Shown: in pieces, positions 9,266 through 18,293 of the stretch
Layout: each line of letters starts with the position of its first letter
Position numbering within the stretch: the first letter of the stretch is position 1
DNA from: Planctellipticum variicoloris
Lineage (GTDB): Bacteria > Planctomycetota > Planctomycetia > Planctomycetales > Planctomycetaceae
NCBI RefSeq assembly: GCF_030622045.1
Contig: NZ_CP130886.1
Coordinates: forward strand, 4,472,001-4,536,000
Direction of reading: 5' to 3'
Length of the DNA stretch: 64,000 nt
Position numbers and translations under genes: made by a program
Notes under the pieces: generated by a model
What the model saw: the letters and a program-made list of their open reading frames with translations, nothing else
Database searches by the model: none
What the model was told of the DNA's origin: nothing

Positions 9266-9955
9266 TCACCGAGGAGCAGAAACCGCACCAGCCTGCCCCG
9301 CAGCCCACAACTCCGTAACATCCACCGCCAGCCCCGGCAGCAGCACCGACGTCGCCGTCTCCCCGGCCTTGAACACGCCATGTTCCCGGTACGTTTCACC
9401 ATCGAGAGTCAGCACCGTCACCGTCGCCCCCTCGGGATCGACAATCCAGTACTCCGCAATCCCCGCCGCCGCATAGTCAGCCCGCTTGTCGAACCGATCC
9501 CGCTGCTGATTGCGCACACCGGGACTGACGACCTCCATCACCAGATCCGCCCCGTCCGGAACCTCCCGCACATCTTTCGACCGGCCGGGAGCTAAGTAAA
9601 ACACATCCGGTTCGCGCAGATGATCCTTCCCGAGCCGGATCGGACAGGGCGCGACCACGACCAGCCCTTTCCCCTGCAAGTGCTGCCGCAAGCGTTCCGC
9701 CAGAAACATCACCAGCAGTTGATGCAGGATCGTCGGCATCGGCAGCACCTCGACGCAGCCATCCACCAGCTCCACCAGCCCCTCAAGATCCGCCGCAAAG
9801 TAATCCCGCTCGGTCCAGTCCCCCTGCACCGGATACCGCAGCGCCAATTCCCACACCGGCTCCCCGCGCTTCGACAACGGCGTTCCGTCATACGGCCGAT
9901 ACAAATCGGCCGCACGCTCCTCAACAGTCTTCGGCGATGGCGTCGCGGTACTCAT
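9266..9955 (-). CDS. Uma2-family (DUF820) restriction-like nuclease, copy B
   Basis: This 229-residue Uma2/DUF820 protein is highly similar to the downstream copy A. GEPVWELAL, YPVQGDWTERDYFAA, DYAAAGIAEYWI and AGETATSVLLPGLAVDV are shared. The nuclease-core residues appear in LREPDVFYL and ADLVMEVVSPG. The middle, residues 70-125, differs more, including a PTILHQLLVMFLAERLRQHL helix. Its TGA stop is directly followed by copy A's alternative GTG. The pair looks like a local tandem duplication. No associated toxin, antitoxin or methylase gene is present. Confidence 0.85.
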   Translation of the reverse strand: MSTATPSPKTVEERAADLYRPYDGTPLSKRGEPVWELALRYPVQGDWTERDYFAADLEGLVELVDGCVEVLPMPTILHQLLVMFLAERLRQHLQGKGLVVVAPCPIRLGKDHLREPDVFYLAPGRSKDVREVPDGADLVMEVVSPGVRNQQRDRFDKRADYAAAGIAEYWIVDPEGATVTVLTLDGETYREHGVFKAGETATSVLLPGLAVDVTELWAAGQAGAVSAPR

Positions 9956-10090
9956 GGCTTGAGTGTAACTCGTTCAGATCCAGTCTCAAGAGAAAGTCAG
10001 GCCGGCTGTCCCGGCCGCAAATGTCAACCTCAGGGGTCCCGAGCAGTACGCCCGGCGTCCGCGATGGGCGTCTCTTCAAGTCTCCTTCCC

Positions 10091-10150
10091 CTCCGTGCTC
10101 CGTGGTTCCCTCTCCGCCTCTTCATTCGCATCCATTCGTGCCATTCGTGG
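10091..10150 (-). repeat. Dispersed word-string repeat, copy 1
   Basis: On the minus strand this reads TACCACGAATGGCACGAATG, then ATGCGAATGAAGAGGCGGAG, then GGAACCACGGAGCACGGAG. The same word order occurs on the plus strand at 58279-58340. It fills most of the 210-base gap between the Uma2 pair and the end of the oxoprolinase gene. Confidence 0.8.
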
Positions 10151-10165
10151 TAAAACTCTTCGACT

Positions 10166-13100
10166 TCACGCCCCAAACGCGCCACCTCCCGGCGTCTCAA
10201 TCGTCAACTCATCCCCGGCCTGCACTTCAAACGAAGCCTTCCCCCCCAGATCCTGCCGATCGCCCCCCGCCGTCTCTAGCGTGTTCCGACCAAGTTGTCC
10301 CGGTTCGCCCCCCGCCAGCCCGAAGGGCGCATAAGGCCCCCGCCGCTCCGTCAGCAGCGACACTCTGAGCGGCCGCAGAAACTCGATTCGCCGCACGATC
10401 CCGTCCCCGCCCGGGTGCCGCCCTGCCCCTCCCGATCCCGTCCGGATCGAAAACTCCCGGATCCGCACCGGATACCGCCGCTCGATTACCTCCGGATCGG
10501 TCAGCCGCGTGTTCGTCATATGCGTATGCACGGCACTCGCCCCGTCCGCCTCAGGCGTCGCCCCGCTCCCGCCGCAGATCGTCTCGTAATACCCGAACGT
10601 CCCGTCCCCGAACGTCAGGTTATTCATCGTCCCCTGACTCGCCGCCGCCACGCCCAGCGCCCCCAGCAGCACATCCACCACCCGCTGCGAGGTCTCCACG
10701 TTCCCCCCGACAATTGCCGGGCACTGCGCCGGGTCTTCGTGTTCCGGCGGATTGAGCAGACACTCCGGCAGGATGATCTCCACCGGTTCCAGCACGCCCC
10801 CGTTGAGCGGGATGTCATCCTGAATCAGACACCGGAACACATACAGCACCGCCGCCGTCACAATCGCCCGGTTCGCATTCAGATTGCTCTTCAGCACCGG
10901 CCCCGTCCCGGTGAAATCGACCGTCGCCCGGTCCCCGGCAATCGTGATCGCCACCGCGATCGGCGACCCGTCGTCCAGGTGATCGACCCGCCGGTAGACC
11001 GCATCCGGCAGCGCCGCCAGGGCCAGCCGCATCTTCTCCGCGGCCGCCCGCTGAATGTGCCCCATGTAGGCCTGCACGACCACCCGCGACTCCCGCGCGA
11101 CGAGATCCAGCAGCAGCCGCACCCCCGTCTGATTCGCCGCCGCCTGCGCCGCCACATCCGCCAGGTTGTCCGCCACGTTCCGCGTCGGATACGGCCCCGA
11201 CTGCAGCAGCCCCTTCAACTCGTCCTCCCGCGAGACTCCACGATCGACCAGCTTGAAGTTCCGGATCAGCACCCCTTCCTCACCCAGGTTCTTCGAGAAC
11301 GGCGGCATGCTCCCCGGCACGATCCCGCCAATCTCCGCATGGTGCGCCCGGCTCGCCGTCAGGAACAGCAGCTCCCCCGACTCCGGCTCATGCACCGGCG
11401 TAATCAGCGTCACGTCCGGCAGATGCGATCCCCCGCGGTACGGATCGTTCGTCACGAACACATCCCCCGGCCCCAGGTCCGGGTTGTCCGCCAGAATCCG
11501 CTTGACCGTCTCTCCCATCGCCCCCAGATGCACCGGAATATGCGGAGCGTTGACGACCAGCCCACCCTGCGGATCGAAAATTGCGCAACTGAAATCCAGC
11601 CGCTCCTTCACGTTCGTTGAAATCGACGTCTGTTGCAGCGTCACCCCCATCTGCTCGGCGATCGACGCAAACAGGTTGTTGAAAATCTCCAGCCGGATCG
11701 GATCGACGGCGGTCTGGCTCCCGCTTTCAGTCCGTGCCGCCAGACCGGCGTGGTCCGTCATCACGATCTCCCCCCGCGAGAGAATCCGCGCCTGAAACCC
11801 CGGATCGATCACGACCGTCGACGTCGGCTCGCACAGAATCGCCGGCCCGCCAATCCGATCCCCCGGCTGCAATGCCGACCGGCTGAAGATCCCCGTCCTC
11901 TGCCAGCCCCCGGCAAACCACGTCTCCGTCCACGCCTCTGGTTCCGGCTCGCGATCCACCAGCGGCCGCTCCGGCGCCGGCGGATCGGGCATCCGCCCCA
12001 CGACTTCCACCCGCGCCGCCACAACCTCCAGCGGACGCCCTTCCCGGACGTACCCGTACAACTCCTGATGCCGCCTCACGTACGCCGCCGCAAAGTCGCC
12101 ATCCGCTGGCCGCGGTACGTTGATCGACGATTCCACCCCCTGATACCGCAGATCGAGCGAACAGACCGCGGCGTCGATCCGCTCCGCCGGGACCCCCTGC
12201 CCCAGGACATCCTCTCGCGCGCTGCGACCAAGCTCCGCGAAGACGGTTTCCACCCGTTCGAGCGTCGCCGGTTCGTACCGCTGCAGCACCGACTGCTCCC
12301 GGAACCGCCGGACGTCCGCCAGGCCCATTCCGTACGCGCTCAAAATTCCCGCGTACGGATGGGCCAGCACGTCACGCATCCCCAGCATCCGCGCCAGCGC
12401 ACACGCATGCTGCGCTCCCGCCCCGCCGAACGACGCCAGTACGTGCTCCGCCGGGTCGTACCCCCGCGCGACAGAAATCTTCCGGATCGCCCGCGCCATC
12501 GTCGCGTTCGCAATCTCGACAAAACCTTCCGCCAGTTCCTCCGGCCGATACGCCCGCCCCAGCGGCGACGCAGCCACCGCCGCGCAGATCTCGTCCAGCC
12601 GCCGGGCCACCGCCGCCTGATCCAGTGGAAACGGAAACCGGTCCGCCGGAATCTTTCCCAGGAAAAAATTCACATCCGTAATCGTCAGCGGCCCGCCCCG
12701 CCCGTAGCAGGCCGGCCCCGGATCCGCCCCCGCGCTCTGCGGCCCGACGAACAGCTTCACCCCGTCGAACCCGCAGACGCTTCCGCCCCCCGCCGCCACC
12801 GTCTCAATCGCCAGCATCGGAGCCACGACCCGCACGCCAGCCTTGGTCGTCTCAAACTCGTATTCGTACTTGCCGTCGAACCGCGAAACGTCCGTACTGG
12901 TCCCTCCCATGTCGAAACCGATCGACTTCGGGAAACCGGCCTCGCGCGACGTCCGCGCGTACCCGATCACCCCCCCCGCCGGCCCCGACAGAACGCTGTC
13001 TTTCCCCACAAACGTCTCGGCATTGACCAGCCCCCCCGCCGAGGTCATCAGCTTCAATTCGCTCCCCGGCAGCGACACCCGCAGCTTTCCGACGTAATCC

Positions 13101-13969
13101 CGCAGGATCGGGTTCAGATACGCATCCATCACCGTCGTATCGCCCCGCGACACGATCTTGATCAGCGGCGCCAGCCGGCTGCTCACGCTGACTTCCGCGA
13201 ATCCCACGTCCCGCGCGATCTGCTCCACAAGCTGTTCGTGAACCGGATTGGCGAACGCATGCAGCAGACAGATCGCCAGCGACGCGCAGCCCGCATCCTT
13301 CAGCCGGTCCAGCTCCCGCCGGATCTGCTCGGGCTCTGGAGATCGCAACACCTCGCCTGAGGCCGCCAGCCGTTCGTCAATCTCGGCGACCTCTGTGAAC
13401 AGCGGCTCCGGCTTCCGGATCGCCAGGTCAAACAGCCGCGGTCGGTCCTGGTTCGCGATCCGCAACACATCCCGAAAGCCGCGCGTCGTGACAAACCCCG
13501 TCCGCGCGCCGCGCCGGGTCAGCAGCGCATTCGTCCCCCGCGTCGTTCCGAGCCGGACCACCACCGGCGGAATCTCGTCCTGCAGCCGCAATCCCAGCAG
13601 CGTCCGGATCGCCAGAATCGGGGCCTCTTCGCCCCCCGACAATTCATACCGGCAGCCCGCCCCGACTTCAGCCGCCAGCGGGTCCGCCACCGTCAGCCGC
13701 CCCGTCTCCAGATCGCTGTCGGCGACAAGACATGTCTGGACCACTTCTCCCGCCGCATCGAGCAGCGAGCAGCGATAGCCCGTCCAGAACCCTGCCGTCG
13801 ACGTCACCCGCAGCGGATCAACAAACGATCCTCCATCGATGACGCTCCGGATCACCCCTTTCGTGATTCCTGAGCTGAGAACTTTTCCCGTCGTCAGTTC
13901 ACCCGCAGGCGACTTCGCGACACAATCCGTAAAAGTTCCGCCGACATCGATCCAGAATTCCCACGGCAT
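10166..13969 (-). CDS. Fused hydantoinase/oxoprolinase (HyuA-HyuB), 5-oxoprolinase-like
   Basis: This 1267-residue cytoplasmic protein carries both halves of the ATP-dependent oxoprolinase family in one chain. Residues 1 to about 740 are HyuA-like: DVGGTFTD at residues 8-15 (acetate/sugar kinase-type phosphate loop), [31 protein letters not shown], and [14 protein letters not shown]. From about residue 755 it is HyuB-like: [39 protein letters not shown] and [15 protein letters not shown] fused two-domain architecture of about 1270 residues is typical of 5-oxoprolinase, which opens 5-oxo-L-proline to glutamate using ATP; a hydantoin substrate cannot be excluded. It is divergent from a beta-lactamase-like gene with only 34 bases between starts. 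Long antisense frames opposite it are shadows. Confidence 0.92.
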   Translation of the reverse strand: MPWEFWIDVGGTFTDCVAKSPAGELTTGKVLSSGITKGVIRSVIDGGSFVDPLRVTSTAGFWTGYRCSLLDAAGEVVQTCLVADSDLETGRLTVADPLAAEVGAGCRYELSGGEEAPILAIRTLLGLRLQDEIPPVVVRLGTTRGTNALLTRRGARTGFVTTRGFRDVLRIANQDRPRLFDLAIRKPEPLFTEVAEIDERLAASGEVLRSPEPEQIRRELDRLKDAGCASLAICLLHAFANPVHEQLVEQIARDVGFAEVSVSSRLAPLIKIVSRGDTTVMDAYLNPILRDYVGKLRVSLPGSELKLMTSAGGLVNAETFVGKDSVLSGPAGGVIGYARTSREAGFPKSIGFDMGGTSTDVSRFDGKYEYEFETTKAGVRVVAPMLAIETVAAGGGSVCGFDGVKLFVGPQSAGADPGPACYGRGGPLTITDVNFFLGKIPADRFPFPLDQAAVARRLDEICAAVAASPLGRAYRPEELAEGFVEIANATMARAIRKISVARGYDPAEHVLASFGGAGAQHACALARMLGMRDVLAHPYAGILSAYGMGLADVRRFREQSVLQRYEPATLERVETVFAELGRSAREDVLGQGVPAERIDAAVCSLDLRYQGVESSINVPRPADGDFAAAYVRRHQELYGYVREGRPLEVVAARVEVVGRMPDPPAPERPLVDREPEPEAWTETWFAGGWQRTGIFSRSALQPGDRIGGPAILCEPTSTVVIDPGFQARILSRGEIVMTDHAGLAARTESGSQTAVDPIRLEIFNNLFASIAEQMGVTLQQTSISTNVKERLDFSCAIFDPQGGLVVNAPHIPVHLGAMGETVKRILADNPDLGPGDVFVTNDPYRGGSHLPDVTLITPVHEPESGELLFLTASRAHHAEIGGIVPGSMPPFSKNLGEEGVLIRNFKLVDRGVSREDELKGLLQSGPYPTRNVADNLADVAAQAAANQTGVRLLLDLVARESRVVVQAYMGHIQRAAAEKMRLALAALPDAVYRRVDHLDDGSPIAVAITIAGDRATVDFTGTGPVLKSNLNANRAIVTAAVLYVFRCLIQDDIPLNGGVLEPVEIILPECLLNPPEHEDPAQCPAIVGGNVETSQRVVDVLLGALGVAAASQGTMNNLTFGDGTFGYYETICGGSGATPEADGASAVHTHMTNTRLTDPEVIERRYPVRIREFSIRTGSGGAGRHPGGDGIVRRIEFLRPLRVSLLTERRGPYAPFGLAGGEPGQLGRNTLETAGGDRQDLGGKASFEVQAGDELTIETPGGGAFGA

Positions 13970-14003
13970 AATGCCTCAACCCTTATCGAACAGGAACGCG
14001 TGC

Positions 14004-15191
14004 ATGCCTGCAGCATCATGGACTCCCCGCCCATCCGCGGCAATCCGACCGCTCGCATCCGTAATGCTCGCCATATTCTTCTTCGGGACCAACAGCCCCA
14101 CGCCGGCCCAGGACACTCCCGCCGCCCCGTCTTTCGCCCAGATCGAATCGATCTGCAACGCCGCCATCGCCGAGAAAAAATTCCCCGGCTGCGTCGTCGT
14201 TGTCGGCACCTCCGCCGGCATTCAGTATCAGCAGGCCTTCGGCAACCGTCGGCTGTTGCCGGAACCTGAGCCCATGACCCTCGACACGCTCTTCGACATG
14301 GCCTCACTGACCAAGCCCATCGCCACCGCCACCAGCGTCATGCGGCTCATCGACCAAGGGAAAGTCGAGCTGGACGCCCCCGTCGCCAAGTCCATCCCCG
14401 AATTCGGCGCCAATGGTAAGGCCGCCATCACGGTCCGCCAGCTTCTGACCCATCAGGGGGGCCTGATTGCCGACAATTCGATCAAGGACTACGCCGGCTC
14501 CCGCGATGAGTCGATCGCCCACGTCTTCGCCCTCTCCACCGTCGTCCCCCCCGGCGCGAAATTCATCTACTCCGACGTCGGCTTCATCGTCCTCGGAGAA
14601 CTGGTCGCCCGGGTCTCGGGCCAGCCGCTCGATGTCTACGCACGCGAGCATGTCTTCCAGCCGCTCGGCATGACCGAGACCGGTTTCCGCCCGGAGGAAT
14701 CTCTCCACGCTCGTTGCGCTCCGACGGAACAGAGGGCCGGCCGCTGGATGCGGGGAGAAGTCCACGACCCCCGCGCGATCCGCATGGATGGCGTCGCCGG
14801 GCACGCCGGTCTCTTCAGCACCGGAGCCGACGTCGCCCGCTACGCCCAGGCCATGCTCTCCGCACAGTCCGCAAAACCGGTCCTCTCCGGAACCGCGTGG
14901 AAACTCATGACCACCCCGAACGAAGTTCCGACGCAGCGACCGGACGCGCCGATCGCCCGTCGCGGCCTCGGCTGGGACATGCGCAGCGCCTACTCGAAGA
15001 ATCGCCCGATCACCTTTTCCGAAAAAGCTTTCGGACACAGCGGCTTCACGGGAACCAGCCTCTGGATCGATCCGGAACAGGACCAGTTTGTGGTTTTCCT
15101 GAGTAACCGCGTCCACCCCGTCGGAAAAGGCCTCTCCAATCCAACGGCCTCCCAGGTCGGCGACGCTGCGGCCGGTTCTCTCGCCCACTGA
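14004..15191 (+). CDS. Exported beta-lactamase-fold serine hydrolase (class C-like)
   Basis: This 395-residue protein belongs to the beta-lactamase/esterase family (class C and penicillin-binding-protein-like). The N-terminus (SVMLAIFFFGT... PAQ) looks like a signal peptide, so a periplasmic or envelope location is likely. Motifs are SLTK at residues 101-104 (nucleophile Ser and general-base Lys), YSD at 189-191 (family YxN position, here with Asp), and GHSGFTGT near 350 (the KTG-equivalent HxG). Substrate unknown: peptide, ester or amide. ATG 14004 has AGGAA 9 bases upstream. An upstream ATG at 13971 would sit one base from the divergent oxoprolinase start. A true antibiotic-resistance role is not indicated. 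Confidence 0.88.
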   Translation: MPAASWTPRPSAAIRPLASVMLAIFFFGTNSPTPAQDTPAAPSFAQIESICNAAIAEKKFPGCVVVVGTSAGIQYQQAFGNRRLLPEPEPMTLDTLFDMASLTKPIATATSVMRLIDQGKVELDAPVAKSIPEFGANGKAAITVRQLLTHQGGLIADNSIKDYAGSRDESIAHVFALSTVVPPGAKFIYSDVGFIVLGELVARVSGQPLDVYAREHVFQPLGMTETGFRPEESLHARCAPTEQRAGRWMRGEVHDPRAIRMDGVAGHAGLFSTGADVARYAQAMLSAQSAKPVLSGTAWKLMTTPNEVPTQRPDAPIARRGLGWDMRSAYSKNRPITFSEKAFGHSGFTGTSLWIDPEQDQFVVFLSNRVHPVGKGLSNPTASQVGDAAAGSLAH

Positions 15192-15501
15192 AAGCGCTGC
15201 ATGCCCGCGAATTCCCCTTTCCGGTCATGGCCGCACCGTCTGAGCGTTCTGCGGAATCGCCCCTGGATTTCCTGAACAATTTCCGGTTCCCGCAACAACA
15301 ACTTGCAGACCCCCGTTTGCCCATGTAGCCTGTTTTTGTGGCAGGAACCACATCGCCTCCGGAACACCCGTTCTATTGCGACCGTTCAGGGATGGGCGTC
15401 AGTCGCCGCGGCTGAGTTTTGTATCGACGCTCCCGTCACTTTCCGCGTCGGTCCAGATTCTTGCGGCCCTTGTTGAATTGCCTTTCTTGAGGATCGTCTT
15501 A
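15192..15501 (+). other. Intergenic region upstream of secreted protease
   Basis: There are 310 bases between two co-directional genes. The downstream protease has GAGGAT about 11 bases before its ATG. No terminator hairpin or convincing promoter was recognised, and no repeat family was seen. Confidence 0.35.
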
Positions 15502-16344
15502 ATGAGTCATTCGAACTGGTCGCTGCCCGCCGCGGCGTGCGTAGTTGTCGCTCTGTCGGTCTGGTTCTCCCCCGCCAGCACTTCCGCGGCGCCTCCGGCG
15601 CACCTGCTGGTCGGCCCGCTGGCGCAATCGACGCCAGCGATCATTGGAGGGGTCGTCGCCAAGCCTGGTCAGTACCCCAATGTCGGCCAGGTGATCATGA
15701 ACCTGAAGAACTACGGCAACTCGAGTTGCACCGGCACGTTGATCGCCGCCCGCTGGGTGCTCACCGCCGCACACTGTCTGGCGATTCCCGGCGCCAAGCT
15801 CAACGGACTGTCGTTCAAGCTCGATGGGAAGACTTACACTTCGCGTCGCTGGTTCGTCCATCCGTCATACATCCCGACAAACTTCTCGGCGGGCAACGAC
15901 ATCGCACTGATTCAATTGACCACGTCAGTCGCGGGCGTCCCCTTCGGCAAGCTGCCGACGGGCGTTCCGGTAGTCGGCTCGAAACTCACCGTCGTCGGTC
16001 TGGGACTGACCGGTACTGGTTGGGAAGGGACGACGGGTCGGTCCGGCATGTTCATTCCCGGGTCGCAAATCCTCAGGCAGCAGACGACGGGCGTGAAGCG
16101 AATCGGCACGGTAACCGCCGACACGGTCACCGGGATCCATATCGGCTGGAACTTCGTAAGACCCCAGATTTCGTGTACGGCTCCCGGCGATTCCGGCGGC
16201 CCCGCTTTCAATGCCGCTGGCGAAATCGTCGGCGTCACAAGCGGAGGAACTTCGTCAACAGCCATCTGGGGGACCTACGCATTCGACACGCGTGTCGACC
16301 TCTTCACGGCCTGGATCACGACGACGATGGCCTCGTCCCGATAG
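15502..16344 (+). CDS. Secreted trypsin-like serine protease (S1 family)
   Basis: This 280-residue protein has an N-terminal signal peptide (about residues 1-30, ending near TSAA), then IIGGVVAKPGQYPNV at 47 onward, resembling the zymogen-activation IVGG of chymotrypsin-fold proteases. The catalytic triad is visible: His91 (LTAAHC), Asp133 (GNDIAL) and Ser231 (GDSGGP). Cys76/Cys92 and Cys225 could form disulfides, supporting export. Length is that of a single S1 domain with no PDZ or C-terminal anchor. Substrates unknown. ATG 15502 is chosen for the signal peptide; the frame is open to 15376 but that adds non-signal sequence. A strong terminator follows 33 bases after the stop. Confidence 0.92.
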   Translation: MSHSNWSLPAAACVVVALSVWFSPASTSAAPPAHLLVGPLAQSTPAIIGGVVAKPGQYPNVGQVIMNLKNYGNSSCTGTLIAARWVLTAAHCLAIPGAKLNGLSFKLDGKTYTSRRWFVHPSYIPTNFSAGNDIALIQLTTSVAGVPFGKLPTGVPVVGSKLTVVGLGLTGTGWEGTTGRSGMFIPGSQILRQQTTGVKRIGTVTADTVTGIHIGWNFVRPQISCTAPGDSGGPAFNAAGEIVGVTSGGTSSTAIWGTYAFDTRVDLFTAWITTTMASSR

Positions 16345-16376
16345 CGGACGAACGACGGGTTGAGAAATGCTTCCAG

Positions 16377-16421
16377 GAAGCCCCGCTTCGGAAACCTCCC
16401 GAAGCGGGGCTTCTTGTCTTT
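16377..16421 (+). terminator. Intrinsic terminator after the serine protease gene
   Basis: A perfect 15-bp stem is formed by 16377-16391 (GAAGCCCCGCTTCGG) and 16399-16413 (CCGAAGCGGGGCTTC), with a 7-base loop followed by TTGTCTTT. Placed 33 bases after the protease stop and before the AAA ATPase gene. Confidence 0.85.
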
Positions 16422-16504
16422 GCGCCGGATCTATGTCAAGTTGACGAAGCGCGTTCTGTCTTCTTGCCCCTGTCGCGCTCCCGCTTCGCTGGAGTCCATC
16501 GGTC

Positions 16505-18001
16505 ATGTCTCCCGATCTGTCGCTGCTCGTTCGCGCGGGGCATCCTGTCATCGCCATCGAATCGACTGACGAAGACCGGGCTCTCGCGATGGTCGCTGCC
16601 ATGGCCGCCGAACTTCCCCGGCCCTTGACCGACTGGAGCCTCACGAAGGGGCTCCGCGAAGTGAACTGCTCCACGCTCGTTTTCGGCAACGTCCTCAGCC
16701 AGCCAGGCCCGCCGGCCGCCGCGCTCGAACATGTGCTCCGTTCCGCGGACCACAGCATTCACGTCTTCCGCGACCTCGGGCCGCACAGTCGTGACGCCAA
16801 AGTCCACCGCCTGCTGCGGGACTTTCCGAACGTGGGTCGCGAACGGCAGGCGACCCTGATTCTCCTGGAAAGCCAGCCTCTCCCCGCCGATCTTCGCCGG
16901 CTCGCCCTGCTGCACGAAATCGGCTGGCCCTCCGCCGCCGAGCTCGAACAGGTCGTCCGGGAAACCTATCAGCGCATCAAGGCCGCCAGTCTCTACGAAG
17001 TCACCTCCCGCGTCACCCGGCGCGAAATGGAACAGCTCATTCAGGCCCTCCGCGGCCTGACGCTGAGCGAAGCCGAACGGGTCGTCGCCTCCGCCATCCA
17101 CCAGGACCACGCGCTGCGGGGCGACGATCTTCCGCGCATTATCGAGACCAAAAGAAAGCTGCTCGGCTCGACCGGCGTCCTGGAATCGGTCGCAGCGGAC
17201 TTTGATTCCAATGACATCGGCGGACTCGAAAACCTCAAACGCTGGCTCACGCAGCGCCGCGACGGCTACTCGCAGAGGGCGCGCGACTTCGGTCTCGAAC
17301 CGCCCCGCGGCGTCCTCATCCTCGGCGTCCAGGGCTGCGGAAAGAGCCTCTGCGCCAAGGTGGTCGCCGCCGACTGGAAGATGCCCCTGCTCCGCCTCGA
17401 TCCCGGGCAGCTTTACCAGAAGTTCATTGGCGAAAGCGAGCGTCATCTCCGCGACGCCCTCCGCCAGGCCGAAGCGATGGCCCCCGTCGTTCTCTGGATC
17501 GACGAAATCGAGAAAGCCTTCGCCTCAGCGACGGGCGACTCTGCCGACGGCGGACTTTCCCAGCGGATGTTCGGCTCGTTGCTGACCTGGATGCAGGACC
17601 ACCGCCACCCGATTTTCATCGTCGCGACCGCCAACGATATTTCCCGCCTCCCCCCCGAACTCCTCCGCAAAGGACGCTTTGACGAGGTCTTCTTCGTCGA
17701 TCTGCCCAATCGCGCAGCCCGCGAACGGATTCTCGCCATCCACCTCGAACGCCGCAAACGCCAGCCGGATCAGTTCGACCTGGCCCGTCTGGCGGAACAG
17801 ACCGAAGGCTACAGCGGCGCGGAACTTGAACAACTCATCCTGGCGGGGCTCTACAACGCCTTCCACGCCGGCGTCGAACTCACGACGGCCCACCTCAATC
17901 AGCAACGGGAAGGGACGCGCTCGCTCGCGGAAATGATGCCAGAACGCCTGGCCCAACTCCGCGCCTGGGCGGCCGATCGCTGCGTCCCCGCCGACGAGTA
18001 A
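16505..18001 (+). CDS. Ycf46-like AAA+ ATPase
   Basis: This 498-residue cytoplasmic AAA+ protein has Walker A at 274-281 (GVQGCGKS), Walker B at 329-335 (VLWIDEIE), sensor 1 asparagine in VATANDIS near 377, and the arginine-finger box LLRKGRFDEVFF near 387-397. The first 200 residues are a divergent domain (HPVIAIESTDEDRAL) preceding IGGLENLKRWL. This order and length match the Ycf46-like family of cyanobacteria, plastids and planctomycetes, whose role is poorly defined. The AAA domain is FtsH-like, but there is no protease domain and no membrane helix. It is monocistronic, with a terminator upstream and repeats downstream. Confidence 0.87.
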   Translation: MSPDLSLLVRAGHPVIAIESTDEDRALAMVAAMAAELPRPLTDWSLTKGLREVNCSTLVFGNVLSQPGPPAAALEHVLRSADHSIHVFRDLGPHSRDAKVHRLLRDFPNVGRERQATLILLESQPLPADLRRLALLHEIGWPSAAELEQVVRETYQRIKAASLYEVTSRVTRREMEQLIQALRGLTLSEAERVVASAIHQDHALRGDDLPRIIETKRKLLGSTGVLESVAADFDSNDIGGLENLKRWLTQRRDGYSQRARDFGLEPPRGVLILGVQGCGKSLCAKVVAADWKMPLLRLDPGQLYQKFIGESERHLRDALRQAEAMAPVVLWIDEIEKAFASATGDSADGGLSQRMFGSLLTWMQDHRHPIFIVATANDISRLPPELLRKGRFDEVFFVDLPNRAARERILAIHLERRKRQPDQFDLARLAEQTEGYSGAELEQLILAGLYNAFHAGVELTTAHLNQQREGTRSLAEMMPERLAQLRAWAADRCVPADE

Positions 18002-18071
18002 AAACATCGTGGACCGGTGGCTGGAACTGGACCGCAGGGAAGCCCTGGTCTTCGAGTCGACTCACACAACC

Positions 18072-18114
18072 GACCGGGGCATCGCGAAGACGCTCCTGCC
18101 CCGGCCACCCGCCG
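18072..18114 (+). repeat. Dispersed 43-base palindromic repeat, copy 2
   Basis: Begins GACCGGGGCATCGCGAAGAC and continues CGCTCCTGCCCCGGCCACCC, then GCCG. Differs by only a few bases from the copies at 5152-5191 (inverted) and 58566-58608. It lies between the AAA ATPase and PHP genes. Confidence 0.85.
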
Positions 18115-18185
18115 GGAACGACGGCAGCGACTCCGACGAAATCACCGGCATCGATTCTGGAACAGTGTACCTCTGAGTCTTGTCC

Positions 18186-18213
18186 CCACTCCCACTGTCT
18201 TCAGTGGGAGTGG
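18186..18213. repeat. Perfect 12-bp hairpin, CCACTCCCACTG type
   Basis: CCACTCCCACTG (18186-18197), a TCTT loop, then CAGTGGGAGTGG (18202-18213), followed by a GCCAGGGTGAGGG string. It sits between convergent genes. There is no T-run on either side, so it is more likely a repeat hairpin than an intrinsic terminator. Confidence 0.7.
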
Positions 18214-18293
18214 GCCAGGGTGAGGGTCTTCGAAGATGCCGAAGTCGTGTCCACGGAGAAAAGACGGCGCTCCTCACAATCGTGGCCGGTGAT

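Noticed and set aside
10295-13360. Two long plus-strand ORFs (441 and 575 residues) opposite the oxoprolinase gene
   Set aside because: They are exactly antisense to a well-supported 1267-residue enzyme, are Arg/Pro/His-rich as expected from high-G+C reverse frames, and match no family pattern.
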